This document shows, piece by piece, positions 14,612-22,208 of a stretch of 33,748 nt of DNA; position 1 is the stretch's first letter; each line of letters opens with the position of its first letter. Origin of the DNA: Xanthobacter tagetidis. GTDB lineage: Bacteria > Pseudomonadota > Alphaproteobacteria > Rhizobiales > Xanthobacteraceae. The position numbers were made by a program, and so were the translations under genes. The stretch spans positions 1-33,748 of the forward strand of contig NZ_RCTF01000028.1 of assembly GCF_003667445.1 (NCBI RefSeq), written 5' to 3'. The notes beneath the pieces are model-generated. The model worked only from the letters and a program-made list of their open reading frames with translations, was not told the DNA's origin and ran no database searches.

Positions 14612-15267
14612 CGGCCTTTGCCATCGAGACCCTGCTGCTGCTGGCACTGGTGTTCGCCATCGGCTTCGCCATCGGCCTCTATCTGCGCGCGCGCCGGACC
14701 CGGGCCGCGGCCGAGCGGGGGGAGGCAGCGCTGGCTGTCCCGCCGGCGGCCCTGCTCGCCACCGAAGCCGATCGTGGCGCCACGCCTGCGCCTGAAGCCA
14801 AGGCGCCCCCCGATGACGTCGCGCCCGTCCCTTCCGCCTCAGCGGAGCCGCCCGCCGGGCCTCTGCCTGCCGTTCAGGGCGAACTGCTGCTCGGCGCGTC
14901 CGCGCCTCTCCCAGCGCCGCTCGCCAAGCCCGCGCCAAAGCCTCAGGCGAAGCCCGCCATCAGGGGCGACGCGGAGGCGGACCATCCCGGCCAGCGTCCG
15001 CCGGCGCTGGAGGCGCCTGAGGCGGGCAGCGACGACCTCAAGCTCATCAAGGGCATCGGCCCCCAGAATGAGGCGCGGCTCCATGCGCTGGGCATCCACC
15101 GGCTGTCGCAGATCGCCGAATGGTCCGCGGACGAGGCTTTGTGGGTCGGCTCCTATCTCGCCTTTCCCGGGCGCATCGAGCGCGAGGACTGGATCGGCCA
15201 GGCGAAGGCGCTGATCGCCGGCACGAAGCCGGAGGATCTGCGCCTGCCGCCGCGCCGCCCCGGCTGA
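14608..15267 (+). CDS. Membrane-anchored helix-hairpin-helix protein
   Basis: The 219-residue protein has an N-terminal membrane helix (residues 4-27), an arginine-rich stop-transfer segment (LRARRTRAAAERG), a long Ala/Pro-rich linker (about 40-135), and a C-terminal domain from residue 141 with DDLKLIKGIGPQNEARLHAL. LKxIKGIGPxxExxL is the helix-hairpin-helix signature of a family often labelled NADH dehydrogenase 41 kDa-like or predicted 5' nuclease. No nuclease catalytic residues are seen. The charge pattern predicts the HhH domain faces the cytoplasm, where it could bind DNA. It is the last gene of the three-gene set and is convergent with the transglycosylase gene. Confidence 0.8.
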   Translation: MTAFAIETLLLLALVFAIGFAIGLYLRARRTRAAAERGEAALAVPPAALLATEADRGATPAPEAKAPPDDVAPVPSASAEPPAGPLPAVQGELLLGASAPLPAPLAKPAPKPQAKPAIRGDAEADHPGQRPPALEAPEAGSDDLKLIKGIGPQNEARLHALGIHRLSQIAEWSADEALWVGSYLAFPGRIEREDWIGQAKALIAGTKPEDLRLPPRRPG

Positions 15268-15299
15268 GGGACCCCGAACCGACCTTGCCCTGAAACGGC

Positions 15300-15323
15300 A
15301 TCGGCCGCCCGAAGGCGGCCGAT
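15300..15323. terminator. Hairpin between convergent genes
   Basis: ATCGGCCGCC at 15300-15309 and GGCGGCCGAT at 15314-15323 form a perfect 10-bp stem with a CGAA tetraloop. It lies midway between the stop of the HhH gene (15267) and the stop of the minus-strand transglycosylase (15359). There is no T run on either side, so it is best viewed as a bidirectional 3'-end hairpin. Confidence 0.6.
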
Positions 15324-15358
15324 GAAGCGTCGATGGGGTGCGAGGAGAAGCGCCCCGG

Positions 15359-17653
15359 TCAGCGGGTGCGGGTGCCGCGCAGGTCGGCCTCCAGCTGGAG
15401 CTTGGTGGGGATGTTGAAGCGCACCTTGTAGACTTGGTAGTTCTCCATCACCCGCTGCACATAGTTGCGGGTCTCGCCGAACGGGATGCGCTCCACCCAG
15501 TCCACCACGTCCACGTCCGGGTCGCGCGGGTCGCCGAACCGCTCGATCCACTTGCGCACGTTGCCGCGCCCGGCGTTGTAGGCGGCGAACACCAGCACGC
15601 AATTGCCGTCGTAGATGTCCCACAGCTCGCCCAGCTCGGCGGCGCCGAACTGCACATTGTAGGACTGGTCGCTCATCAGGCGCGCCTCGTTGTAGGTGGC
15701 GCCCGTGACCTTCGCCACCTGGCGCCCGGCCGCCGGCGTCACCTGCATCAGCCCCATGGCCTTGGCGCTCGACACCGTGCCGGGGTGGAAATGGCTCTCC
15801 TGGCGCGCCACCGCATAGACCATGGCCTTGTCCACCGGCGTGCCGATGGGCTGGTAGTTGGGCAGGCCGGAGGTCGGGAACGCGATCAGGTCGGTGGGCA
15901 TGCCGCCATCGCCGAGGCTCTCGCGGCCCACCGCCAGCGCGCCGCGCGGATCGCCGTTGGCCTGCGCCAGCTCGGCGAGCAGGGTGAGCTGGCCCGGCTC
16001 CTTCAGGTTCCAGGCGAGGTCGTAATAGATGGTCAGCGGGATGTCGCGCTCGCCGATGGCGTAGAGCAGGCGGATCGCCTTCACCGCCTCGATGCGCGGG
16101 AAGGTGTTGCGGTCCGAGAAGGAGGGCTGCGCGGTGTTGCGCAGCGCCACCGGCTGGACGCCCAGCTCGGTGCGCGCCAGCTGCCCGTAATAGGCGGTGG
16201 AGAACTGCGCCGCGGCCTGGAAGCGCGCCTGCGCGGTGCCGCGGTCGCCGGCAGCGGCCGCCGCGCGGCCCTGCCAGTAATAGGCGCGCGCCAGGGTGAT
16301 GGGGTGCGACTGGCCCTCGGCCGCGGCGGCGAAATGCTGGCTCGCGGTGCGCGGGTCCTTGAGGAAGCGCAGCGCGATCCAGCCGGCGGTGAACTGCTGC
16401 TCGGCGCGGAAATTGTTGGCTTCCGGCTCGACCCCGGTGGCGGCGACGCGGTAGGCGGTGCGCGCATCGCCCACGTCGATCAGGTCGCGGGCGATGAAGC
16501 GCCGCTCGATCCACCACTGGTCGGGCGCCAGCGCCGCATTCTGGCTCTTGGCGCCCTGGAGGATCGCGCTCGCGGCCTCCGCCGGCTTGTCGGACCGGCG
16601 CAGCAGGCGCGCCTTGGCGAACTGGTAGGCGGGATCGCTCGAAAAGCTGCCGGACACCTGGGCGAACAGCTTTCCGGCGTTGGAATCGTTGTTCATCACC
16701 GCGAGACGCGCCTTGGTGAGCGTCACCACGTCCGAGCCGGCGCGGCCTGCCGCGCGCAAGGCCCGGTCGCTCTCGCCGAGATAGCTGAAGCGGTCGGCGC
16801 GCGCCTTGTGGTCGCCGCGGGTGAGCAGCGAGCCGAACTCGGCCAGCACCTGCTCCTCGAACGCCTCGGTCAATTCGTCCTGATACCAGGCCTCGCGCAG
16901 CCAGTCGGTGGCGTCGGAGCGGGCACCGGTGGCCATGAGCGCGCGGGCGAGCGCGATCTTGCCCTCGCCGGAGATCGGCGGCTGCTGGGCGAAGAAGGCG
17001 CGCACCGTGGCGGGATCGCGCTTCTCCTGGAACAGCATGCGCTCGGCGCGCCGGCGCAGCGTGTTCTGCGTCGGCCAGCCGGGCTTCTCCTGGAGGAAGG
17101 CGTTGATGCCGTTGAAGCCGAGGAATTGCGGCGCGTGCCGGGCGACGAGCCACGTCACCAGCGAGCGCGCCACCTCGTCGTCGAGGTCGCGGGCGAGCGC
17201 GAGGGCCTCGTTGCCCTTGCCGCTGCGGGCGGCGGACACGGCCGATTTCAGCGTGCCGAGTTCGCCCGAGGGGATCGCGGCGGAGGCGGCGACGGTGGGC
17301 GGTGCCGCAGGCTTCGGCGGCGGCATCACGCGGGCCGGGGCGGCTGCCTTGGACTGGCTGCCGGAGGACGGCTTGGCAGCGGTGGTACCGGGCTTCGTGC
17401 CGGGCTTGGCCGGCGGAATGGGTGCGGACGTGCTCGCGGACTTCTTGCCGCTGTCCTTCTTCGCCGCGTCCTTCTTGCCCGAGTCTTTCTTGCCCGCGTC
17501 CTTCTTGGAGTCGGCCTTCTTGGAACTGGCGGATGTGCTCGAATCGGGCGGCGTCGGGGGAAGGGGCGCCGCTTGGGACGCTGCCATCGCGCCGAGCGTG
17601 GCGACGGCGATCGCCACGGCGCTGGCGCGGATCAGGGTCGAAACTGGCGACAT
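15359..17653 (-). CDS. Soluble lytic murein transglycosylase (SLT family)
   Basis: This 764-residue enzyme cleaves peptidoglycan between MurNAc and GlcNAc to form anhydro-MurNAc ends. It starts with a signal peptide (MSPVSTLIRASAVAIAVATL, with AxA-type cleavage near ASQA), then has a Lys/Ser/Asp-rich linker with five KKD/KKS-type units and a Pro/Lys segment, a long alpha-superhelical U-domain, and the C-terminal SLT domain. The last contains AVARQESHF with the catalytic Glu, KAMGLMQVTPAAGRQ, and AAYNAGRGNVRKW. I chose the ATG at 17653 because it directly precedes the signal peptide and has GAGGGT upstream; an ATG 25 codons earlier would spoil the signal peptide. It is divergent from dapA. Confidence 0.93.
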   Translation of the reverse strand: MSPVSTLIRASAVAIAVATLGAMAASQAAPLPPTPPDSSTSASSKKADSKKDAGKKDSGKKDAAKKDSGKKSASTSAPIPPAKPGTKPGTTAAKPSSGSQSKAAAPARVMPPPKPAAPPTVAASAAIPSGELGTLKSAVSAARSGKGNEALALARDLDDEVARSLVTWLVARHAPQFLGFNGINAFLQEKPGWPTQNTLRRRAERMLFQEKRDPATVRAFFAQQPPISGEGKIALARALMATGARSDATDWLREAWYQDELTEAFEEQVLAEFGSLLTRGDHKARADRFSYLGESDRALRAAGRAGSDVVTLTKARLAVMNNDSNAGKLFAQVSGSFSSDPAYQFAKARLLRRSDKPAEAASAILQGAKSQNAALAPDQWWIERRFIARDLIDVGDARTAYRVAATGVEPEANNFRAEQQFTAGWIALRFLKDPRTASQHFAAAAEGQSHPITLARAYYWQGRAAAAAGDRGTAQARFQAAAQFSTAYYGQLARTELGVQPVALRNTAQPSFSDRNTFPRIEAVKAIRLLYAIGERDIPLTIYYDLAWNLKEPGQLTLLAELAQANGDPRGALAVGRESLGDGGMPTDLIAFPTSGLPNYQPIGTPVDKAMVYAVARQESHFHPGTVSSAKAMGLMQVTPAAGRQVAKVTGATYNEARLMSDQSYNVQFGAAELGELWDIYDGNCVLVFAAYNAGRGNVRKWIERFGDPRDPDVDVVDWVERIPFGETRNYVQRVMENYQVYKVRFNIPTKLQLEADLRGTRTR

Positions 17654-17908
17654 GATTGTACCCTCGCGGCCCGGATGTCCGATGAGCGCCGCATGTTCCG
17701 CCACGCGAATTGACGAAACCCTAACCACACCAGAGCAAACGATGAGGGCGAAAGCGGGGCTGCCACAACCTGGACCCGACGCTCTTTCCCGCCGCGCCTG
17801 GACAGGCTAAGGGTTCGGATCGCCGTGCGCTCGACCGCCGGCGCGCCGCAGCGCCGATCCGGCTGCCTGGCGGCCGATCAACTCTTTGTCAGGAAACGAG
17901 GCGCCCCC

Positions 17909-18820
17909 ATGTCGCCCCTCTCGTCGCCCTTGCCGTCGTCGTCGCCCTTCCGCGGGTCCTTCACTGCCCTCGTCACCCCGTTCCGCGACGGCGCGCTCGA
18001 CGAGAAGGCGTTCCGCGGCCTCGTGGACTGGCAGATCACCGAGGGCACGCACGGCCTGGTGCCGGTGGGCACCACGGGCGAGAGCCCCACCGTCTCCCAC
18101 GACGAGCACAATCTGGTGGTGGAGTGGGCCGTCGAGCAGGCCGCCGGCCGGGTGCCGGTGATCGCCGGCGCCGGCTCCAACAACACCGCCGAGGCGATCG
18201 CCCTCGCCGAGCACGCCCAGAAGGTGGGCGCGAGCGCGCTCCTGGTGGTGACGCCCTATTACAACAAGCCCGGCCAGGAAGGGCTCTACCGCCATTTCAA
18301 GGCCATCGCCGACGCGGTGGACCTGCCGATCTTCATCTACAACATCCCCGGCCGCTCGGTGATCGACATGTCGGTGGAGACCATGGCGCGGCTCTACGAG
18401 ATTCCGAATATCGTCGGCGTAAAGGACGCCACCGCCAACATGGCGCGGGTGTCGATGCAGCGGCAGGTGCTGGGGGAGGGCTTCATCCAGCTCTCCGGCG
18501 AGGACGCGACCGCGCTCGGTTTCATGGCCCATGGCGGGGTCGGCTGCATCTCCGTGACCTCGAACGTCGCGCCGCGCCTGTGCGCCGCGTTCCAGAACGC
18601 GTGCCTCGCCGGCGACTTCAAGACCGCGCTCGCGATCCAGGACCAGCTGATGCCGCTCCACACGGCGCTGTTCGTGGAGACCAACCCGTCGCCCACCAAG
18701 TACGCGCTCTCGCTGCTCGGCAAGATGAGCGACGAGGTGCGCCTGCCCATGGTGACGGTGTCGGAGAGCACGCAGGCCGTGGTGCGCAGCGCCATGGTGC
18801 ATGCCGGCCTCATCAACTGA
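17909..18820 (+). CDS. dapA: 4-Hydroxy-tetrahydrodipicolinate synthase
   Basis: DapA condenses pyruvate with aspartate semialdehyde, the first step of the diaminopimelate and lysine branch. The protein has 303 residues. GTTGESPTVSHDEH binds pyruvate, PYYNKPGQEGLYRHF carries the paired tyrosines, IYNIPGRS contains Tyr144, and GVKDAT contains the Schiff-base Lys172; the 28-residue Tyr-Lys spacing equals that of E. coli. The start at 17909 has AGGAAACGAGG upstream; MSPLSSPLPSSS is a short Ser/Pro extension before the TIM barrel. It is divergent from the transglycosylase gene, so both flanking products concern peptidoglycan. Confidence 0.96.
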   Translation: MSPLSSPLPSSSPFRGSFTALVTPFRDGALDEKAFRGLVDWQITEGTHGLVPVGTTGESPTVSHDEHNLVVEWAVEQAAGRVPVIAGAGSNNTAEAIALAEHAQKVGASALLVVTPYYNKPGQEGLYRHFKAIADAVDLPIFIYNIPGRSVIDMSVETMARLYEIPNIVGVKDATANMARVSMQRQVLGEGFIQLSGEDATALGFMAHGGVGCISVTSNVAPRLCAAFQNACLAGDFKTALAIQDQLMPLHTALFVETNPSPTKYALSLLGKMSDEVRLPMVTVSESTQAVVRSAMVHAGLIN

Positions 18821-18844
18821 GGCCGTCTCTGCTATGCTTGGCTC

Positions 18845-19078
18845 ATGACCAAGCTGCTCGAAGAAGCCATCGCCGAAATCCGCAAGCTGCCGGACGCGGA
18901 GCAGGACCGTGCGGCCGAGGTCTTGCTCGGCTTCGCGCAAAACAGTGCGCCAGGATATGAATTGACGCCTGCGCAGGTGGCCGAAGTCAAACTCATAGTC
19001 CGCGAGATTGACGAGGGAACGGCCACCTTCGTCACCGAGGAGGAGATGGAAGCGATCTTGGCGCGCTTCAGGACATGA
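18845..19078 (+). CDS. Type II antitoxin-like protein
   Basis: The 77-residue acidic protein begins LLEEAIAEIRKLPDAEQDRA and ends EEEMEAILARFRT, a helical layout common in small antitoxins partnered with ParE/RelE toxins. No DNA-binding motif is obvious in the N-terminus. It overlaps the following toxin remnant by 4 nt (ATGA), the usual antitoxin-toxin arrangement. The pair sits between dapA and smpB. As the toxin is broken, the gene may be an orphan or be decaying. I infer the function mainly from context. Confidence 0.7.
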   Translation: MTKLLEEAIAEIRKLPDAEQDRAAEVLLGFAQNSAPGYELTPAQVAEVKLIVREIDEGTATFVTEEEMEAILARFRT

Positions 19079-19243
19079 GGGTTCGATTCTCAAGGGCAGC
19101 CCGCCGCCAGTCCTGGCGCGGTGCCTCGGACGCGCGAGTGGGTGATGACACGGCGCCCTTACATCATCGTCTATCGCATTGAAGACGAAGGTAACCTGAT
19201 GACTGTCATCGCCGTCTACCACACGGCCCGCCGCCGCCCCTGA
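19075..19243 (+). pseudogene. ParE/RelE-family toxin remnant
   Basis: The frame opened by the ATG at 19075 encodes MRVRFSRAARR, a normal N-terminus of a RelE/ParE toxin, but then goes out of frame and stops near 19182. In another frame, 19112-19243 encodes the C-terminal part of the same family: PRTREWV, RRPYIIVYRIEDEG, and AVYHTARRRP before TGA. About 55 of the usual 90-100 residues remain, so roughly 40 central codons are missing and the two parts are out of register. An internal deletion is the simplest explanation. A short product from an internal start is possible but unlikely to be toxic. Confidence 0.75.
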
Positions 19244-19298
19244 CCCACACCCCCCTTGCCGCTTGCTTCGCCGCGGCCGTGCGACCACATTCCCCACC

Positions 19299-19775
19299 AT
19301 GAGCAGCAAGAAGACGGAAGCGCCGCGCAAGATCGCCGCCGACAACCGGCGGGCGCGGTTCGACTATGAGATCGGCGAGGTGTTCGAGGCCGGAATCGCC
19401 TTGACCGGCACCGAGGTGAAGAGCCTGCGCACCGGCAAGGCCACCATCGCAGAGAGCTATGCCGCCCAGAAGTCCGGCGAGATGTGGCTCTACAACGCCT
19501 ATATCCCGGAATATCTGGAGGCCAACCGCTTCAACCACGAGACCCGCCGGCCCCGCAAGCTGCTGCTGCACAAGCGGCAGATCAGCAAGCTCGGCCATGC
19601 GGTGGAGCGCGAGGGCATGACGGTGGTGCCGCTGAAGATCTATTTCAACGACCGCGGCCGCGCCAAGGTGGAGATCGCCATCGCCCGCGGCCGCAAGAGC
19701 CACGACAAGCGCGAGGCGCTCAAGGAGAAATCCTGGGAGCGCGACAAGGCGCGCCTGATGCGCGACCGCGGATAG
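19299..19775 (+). CDS. smpB: SsrA-binding protein SmpB
   Basis: SmpB (158 residues) binds tmRNA and is essential for trans-translation, the rescue of stalled ribosomes. The OB-fold core shows RRARFDYEIGEVFEAGIALT, GTEVKSLRTGKATIAESYA and PLKIYFNDRGRAKVEIAIAR; the C-terminal tail KSHDKREALKEKSWERDKAR enters the mRNA channel. I started it at the ATG at 19299 because MSSKKTEAPRKIAADNRRARFDY matches family length; the upstream in-frame ATG adds 12 residues with no support. dapA and smpB are often adjacent in Hyphomicrobiales, and here the toxin-antitoxin remnant lies between them. Confidence 0.97.
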   Translation: MSSKKTEAPRKIAADNRRARFDYEIGEVFEAGIALTGTEVKSLRTGKATIAESYAAQKSGEMWLYNAYIPEYLEANRFNHETRRPRKLLLHKRQISKLGHAVEREGMTVVPLKIYFNDRGRAKVEIAIARGRKSHDKREALKEKSWERDKARLMRDRG

Positions 19776-19787
19776 GGGAGGGCAGTT

Positions 19788-20183
19788 ATGCCGCTGCCGG
19801 TTTCGTTCGACCACTGCGTGGTGCATGTGAGCGACTTCGCGGTCTCGACCCCGTTCTACCGGGACGTGCTCGGCGCCGAAGTGGTGACGACGCCCACAGG
19901 CGGCGTCGCCTATCGCTTCGGCGCGCGCCAGCTCAACCTGCACGGGCCGGGCGTCGACGCGACGCCGGTGGCGCGGCTGCCGGTCCAGCCCGGCAACAGC
20001 GACCTGTGCTTTCGCTGGGACGGCCCGATCGCCGACGCGGTGGCTCACCTCGCGCGCCACGGCATCGTGCCCGAGCTGGGGCCGGTGGAGCGATTCGGTG
20101 CCGGCGGCGCCGGCACCAGCGTCTATTTCCGCGATCCCGACGGGTCGCTGCTCGAATTCATCTCCTACGGGAGCCCGACATGA
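19788..20183 (+). CDS. VOC-fold (glyoxalase/dioxygenase superfamily) protein
   Basis: The 131-residue protein has the paired beta-alpha-beta-beta-beta modules of the vicinal oxygen chelate fold. FDHCVVHVSDFAVSTPFYRD at the start holds a typical first metal ligand (His). RFGARQLNLHGPG is mid-protein. YFRDPDGSLLEFISYG near the end holds the usual C-terminal Glu ligand. Substrate is not predictable from sequence; glyoxalase, extradiol dioxygenase and resistance proteins share the fold. It starts 12 bp after smpB behind GGGGAGGG and overlaps the peroxiredoxin gene by 4 nt. Confidence 0.88.
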   Translation: MPLPVSFDHCVVHVSDFAVSTPFYRDVLGAEVVTTPTGGVAYRFGARQLNLHGPGVDATPVARLPVQPGNSDLCFRWDGPIADAVAHLARHGIVPELGPVERFGAGGAGTSVYFRDPDGSLLEFISYGSPT

Positions 20184-20746
20184 CCCAGTTCCAATCCCTT
20201 CCCGACGGCCTGCCGGCCCCCGAGGACGACGGCGCGGCCGTCCACCTTCCGGGGCTCGAACTGCCCATCATCCGCCTGCCGGCGACGGACGGGCGGGTGG
20301 TGGACCTCTCCGGCCTCTCGGGCCTCGCGGTGGTCTATGTCTATCCGCGCACCGGCGTGCCGGGCGAGCCGCTGCCCACGGGCTGGGACGAGATCCCCGG
20401 CGCGCGCGGCTGCACGCCCCAGGCCTGCTCCTTCCGCGACCATTTCGAGCTGCTGCGGGAGGCCGGGGCCGACCACGTGTTCGGGCTCTCGGTGCAGGAG
20501 ACGCCGGTTCAGAAGGAGGTGGCGGAGCGGCTGCATCTGCCGTTCCCGCTTTTGTCGGACGCTCGGCACGAGCTCGCCCACGCCATCCGCCTGCCCATGT
20601 TCGAGGTGGACGGCATGCGGCTGCTGAAGCGCATCACGCTCGTCATCACCGAGGGGGCGATCTCCCACGTCTTCTATCCGGTGTTCCCGCCTGACAAGAG
20701 CGCGGCGGACGTGCTCGCCCACCTTCAGGGCGCGGCGTCGAGATAG
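20180..20746 (+). CDS. Peroxiredoxin, BCP-like
   Basis: The 188-residue thioredoxin-fold protein most likely reduces peroxides. GARGCTPQACSFRDHFELL holds the presumed peroxidatic Cys and a second Cys five residues later, the atypical two-cysteine spacing of BCP-type enzymes. VVYVYPRTGVPG is the strand before it; FGLSVQETPVQKEVAERLHL and FPLLSD follow as in the family. The ATG at 20180 overlaps the VOC gene stop by 4 nt. Its 3' end overlaps the convergent uracil-DNA glycosylase gene by 22 bp. Confidence 0.9.
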   Translation: MTQFQSLPDGLPAPEDDGAAVHLPGLELPIIRLPATDGRVVDLSGLSGLAVVYVYPRTGVPGEPLPTGWDEIPGARGCTPQACSFRDHFELLREAGADHVFGLSVQETPVQKEVAERLHLPFPLLSDARHELAHAIRLPMFEVDGMRLLKRITLVITEGAISHVFYPVFPPDKSAADVLAHLQGAASR

Positions 20747-21393
20747 GCGCGGGCGGTCGCGAAGACAGCATGGAACATGGCGGGCGTCAGCACGCCGGTA
20801 TTGGTGTTGTAGCGCGAGCAGTGGTAGCTCGCGATCACCCGCCGCCCGCCGATCACGCCGTCGGCCCCGTGCCCGAACTTGAGATGCGCGGCGCGCCCAC
20901 CCAGGGCCAGGACTGTCGAATCGTGGGCGATCTTGCCCAGCGTCACGATCACTTCGAGCTTGGACATCTCGCCGATGGCGGCGCCGAGGAACGGCCGGCA
21001 GGTGCGGATTTCCTCCGGCGTCGGCTTGTTCTGCGGCGGCACGCAGCGCACGGCATTGACGATGCGCGCATCCCGCAAGGTCAGTCCGTCATCGGGCGTG
21101 GCGCCGTAGCGTCCGGCCGCGAAGCCGAAGGCCAGCAGCGTCGAATAGAGCAGGTCGCCGGCGAAATCCCCGGTGAAGGGCCGCCCGGTGCGGTTCGCGC
21201 CGCGCAGGCCGGGCGCGAGGCCGACGATCAGCAGCCGCGCCGTGAGCGGGCCGAAGCCCGGCACCGGCGCGTTGTGCCATTCGGGCTCCAGCGCGCGCCA
21301 TTCCTGCCGGAAGCCGGCAAGGCGCGGGCATAGCGGGCAGTCGCGGCCCGGCTCACGGGTTGGGGAAGGGGAGGGGGCCGCCGAAGCGGCCAT
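20725..21393 (-). CDS. Uracil-DNA glycosylase, family 5-like (UDGb)
   Basis: The 222-residue enzyme removes uracil and other deaminated bases from DNA. GLAPGLRGANRTGRPFTGD is motif 1 in the family 5 form, in which Ala replaces the catalytic Asp/Glu of other families. NAVRCVPPQNKPTPEE and the late SYHCSRYNTNTG segment are also typical. CPLCPRL near the N-terminus, with the Cys in NAVRC and IRTC, can ligate an iron-sulfur cluster. The start is the ATG at 21393, which overlaps the stop of the NYN gene as TGATG, so the two genes form a translationally coupled minus-strand pair. Confidence 0.9.
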   Translation of the reverse strand: MAASAAPSPSPTREPGRDCPLCPRLAGFRQEWRALEPEWHNAPVPGFGPLTARLLIVGLAPGLRGANRTGRPFTGDFAGDLLYSTLLAFGFAAGRYGATPDDGLTLRDARIVNAVRCVPPQNKPTPEEIRTCRPFLGAAIGEMSKLEVIVTLGKIAHDSTVLALGGRAAHLKFGHGADGVIGGRRVIASYHCSRYNTNTGVLTPAMFHAVFATARAYLDAAP

Positions 21394-21998
21394 CACAGGT
21401 CGCCGGTATCGGCGGCGGGGGCGCCGCGGCGCTCCAGGAAGCGCGGGGTTTCCTGCATGCGGCCGGCGCGCTCGCCGGGATCGCGGCCGATCTTCGGCTG
21501 CAGCTCCACGAGGTCGATGAATATGTCCGCCTGCCGGCGCAGGTCGTCGGAGATCAGCGGCGGCTGGGTGGAGATGGTGGACACCACCGACACGCGCACG
21601 CCCTTGCGCTGCAGCGCCTCCACCAGGGAGCGGAAGTCGCCGTCGCCGGAGAACAGCACGATATGGTCCACGTGCTCGGCCAGCTCCATGGCGTCGACGG
21701 CAATCTCGATGTCCATGTTGCCGCGCACACGGCGGCGGCCCTGGGCGTCGGTGAACTCGCGGGCGAGCTTGGTCACGACCGCGTAGCCGTTGTAATCGAG
21801 CCAGTCGAGCAGCGGACGGATGGAGGAGTATTCCTGGTCCTCGATCAGCGTCGTGTAGTAGAAGGCGCGCAACAGATAGCCGCGGCTCTGGAATTCTTTC
21901 AGAAGGCGCTTGTAATCGATGTCGAAACCGAGCGCCTTGGTAGCGGAGTAAAGATTGGCCCCGTCGATAAGGAGAGCGATCTTCTCAGTGCCCTGCAT
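21393..21998 (-). CDS. NYN domain protein (LabA/DUF88-like, putative RNase)
   Basis: The 201-residue protein has the PIN-like NYN fold. LLIDGANLYSATKALGFDID at the N-terminus, NMDIEIAVDAMELA, and LFSGDGDFRSLVEALQRKG supply the acidic cluster that binds metal in this family. Members are thought to cleave RNA, but the substrate of the alphaproteobacterial group is unknown. A C-terminal Arg/Glu-rich tail follows the domain. It is divergent from rpoZ across a 210-bp gap, a neighbourhood common in Hyphomicrobiales, and leads directly into the uracil-DNA glycosylase gene. Confidence 0.9.
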   Translation of the reverse strand: MQGTEKIALLIDGANLYSATKALGFDIDYKRLLKEFQSRGYLLRAFYYTTLIEDQEYSSIRPLLDWLDYNGYAVVTKLAREFTDAQGRRRVRGNMDIEIAVDAMELAEHVDHIVLFSGDGDFRSLVEALQRKGVRVSVVSTISTQPPLISDDLRRQADIFIDLVELQPKIGRDPGERAGRMQETPRFLERRGAPAADTGDL

Positions 21999-22042
21999 AC
22001 AAATATCCGCTTCTGGAAGAGGTGGGGCGTAACGATAGAGCG

Positions 22043-22048
22043 ATTATA
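22043..22048 (-). promoter_or_regulatory. Consensus -10 box upstream of the NYN gene
   Basis: On the minus strand the bases at 22048-22043 read TATAAT, a perfect -10 hexamer, 45 nt before the NYN start codon. No good -35 hexamer lies 16-18 bp upstream. It may depend on an activator or be an AT-rich coincidence, though AT-rich hexamers are rare in this GC-rich region. Confidence 0.35.
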
Positions 22049-22114
22049 AAATGGTCCGTCTGCCGCCTTTTTCCGACGAAGGCGATTGCAACGCAAGCGA
22101 AATCAAGAGCGCTC

Positions 22115-22143
22115 TTGCCGGAAGTGGTGAATTGCTGTATCGC
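22115..22143 (+). promoter_or_regulatory. Candidate promoter of rpoZ
   Basis: TTGCCG at 22115-22120 and TATCGC at 22138-22143 are separated by 17 bp. The hexamers match consensus at 4 and 3 positions. The spacing and the position, about 65 nt before the rpoZ ATG, support it. Confidence 0.35.
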
Positions 22144-22208
22144 ACGCTCTTCCCTGAGCCCATCCGGCGTCGGCCCTGGTCGCTGGCGCATGAAGGAGTG
22201 ACGAGCCC

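Noticed and set aside
15338..17713. A 791-codon plus-strand frame opposite the lytic transglycosylase gene
   Set aside because: It mirrors the codon pattern of the real minus-strand gene and yields a His/Arg/Gly/Ala-rich sequence with no recognisable fold. The SLT motifs on the minus strand are decisive.
17654..17908. Promoters in the transglycosylase-dapA divergent region
   Set aside because: TTGACG occurs at 17710-17715, but no acceptable -10 box lies 16-18 bp away on the plus strand, and the minus strand shows no matching pair, so I could not support a site.
19112..19243. An intact short toxin expressed from an internal start
   Set aside because: Only the C-terminal 43 residues of a RelE/ParE fold are present, lacking the N-terminal helices and first strand, so a stable toxin is unlikely. 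I kept it as part of a pseudogene.
21985..22191. A 68-codon minus-strand frame in the NYN-rpoZ gap
   Set aside because: It overlaps the promoter region of rpoZ, has no ribosome-binding site, and its product matches nothing I recognise.
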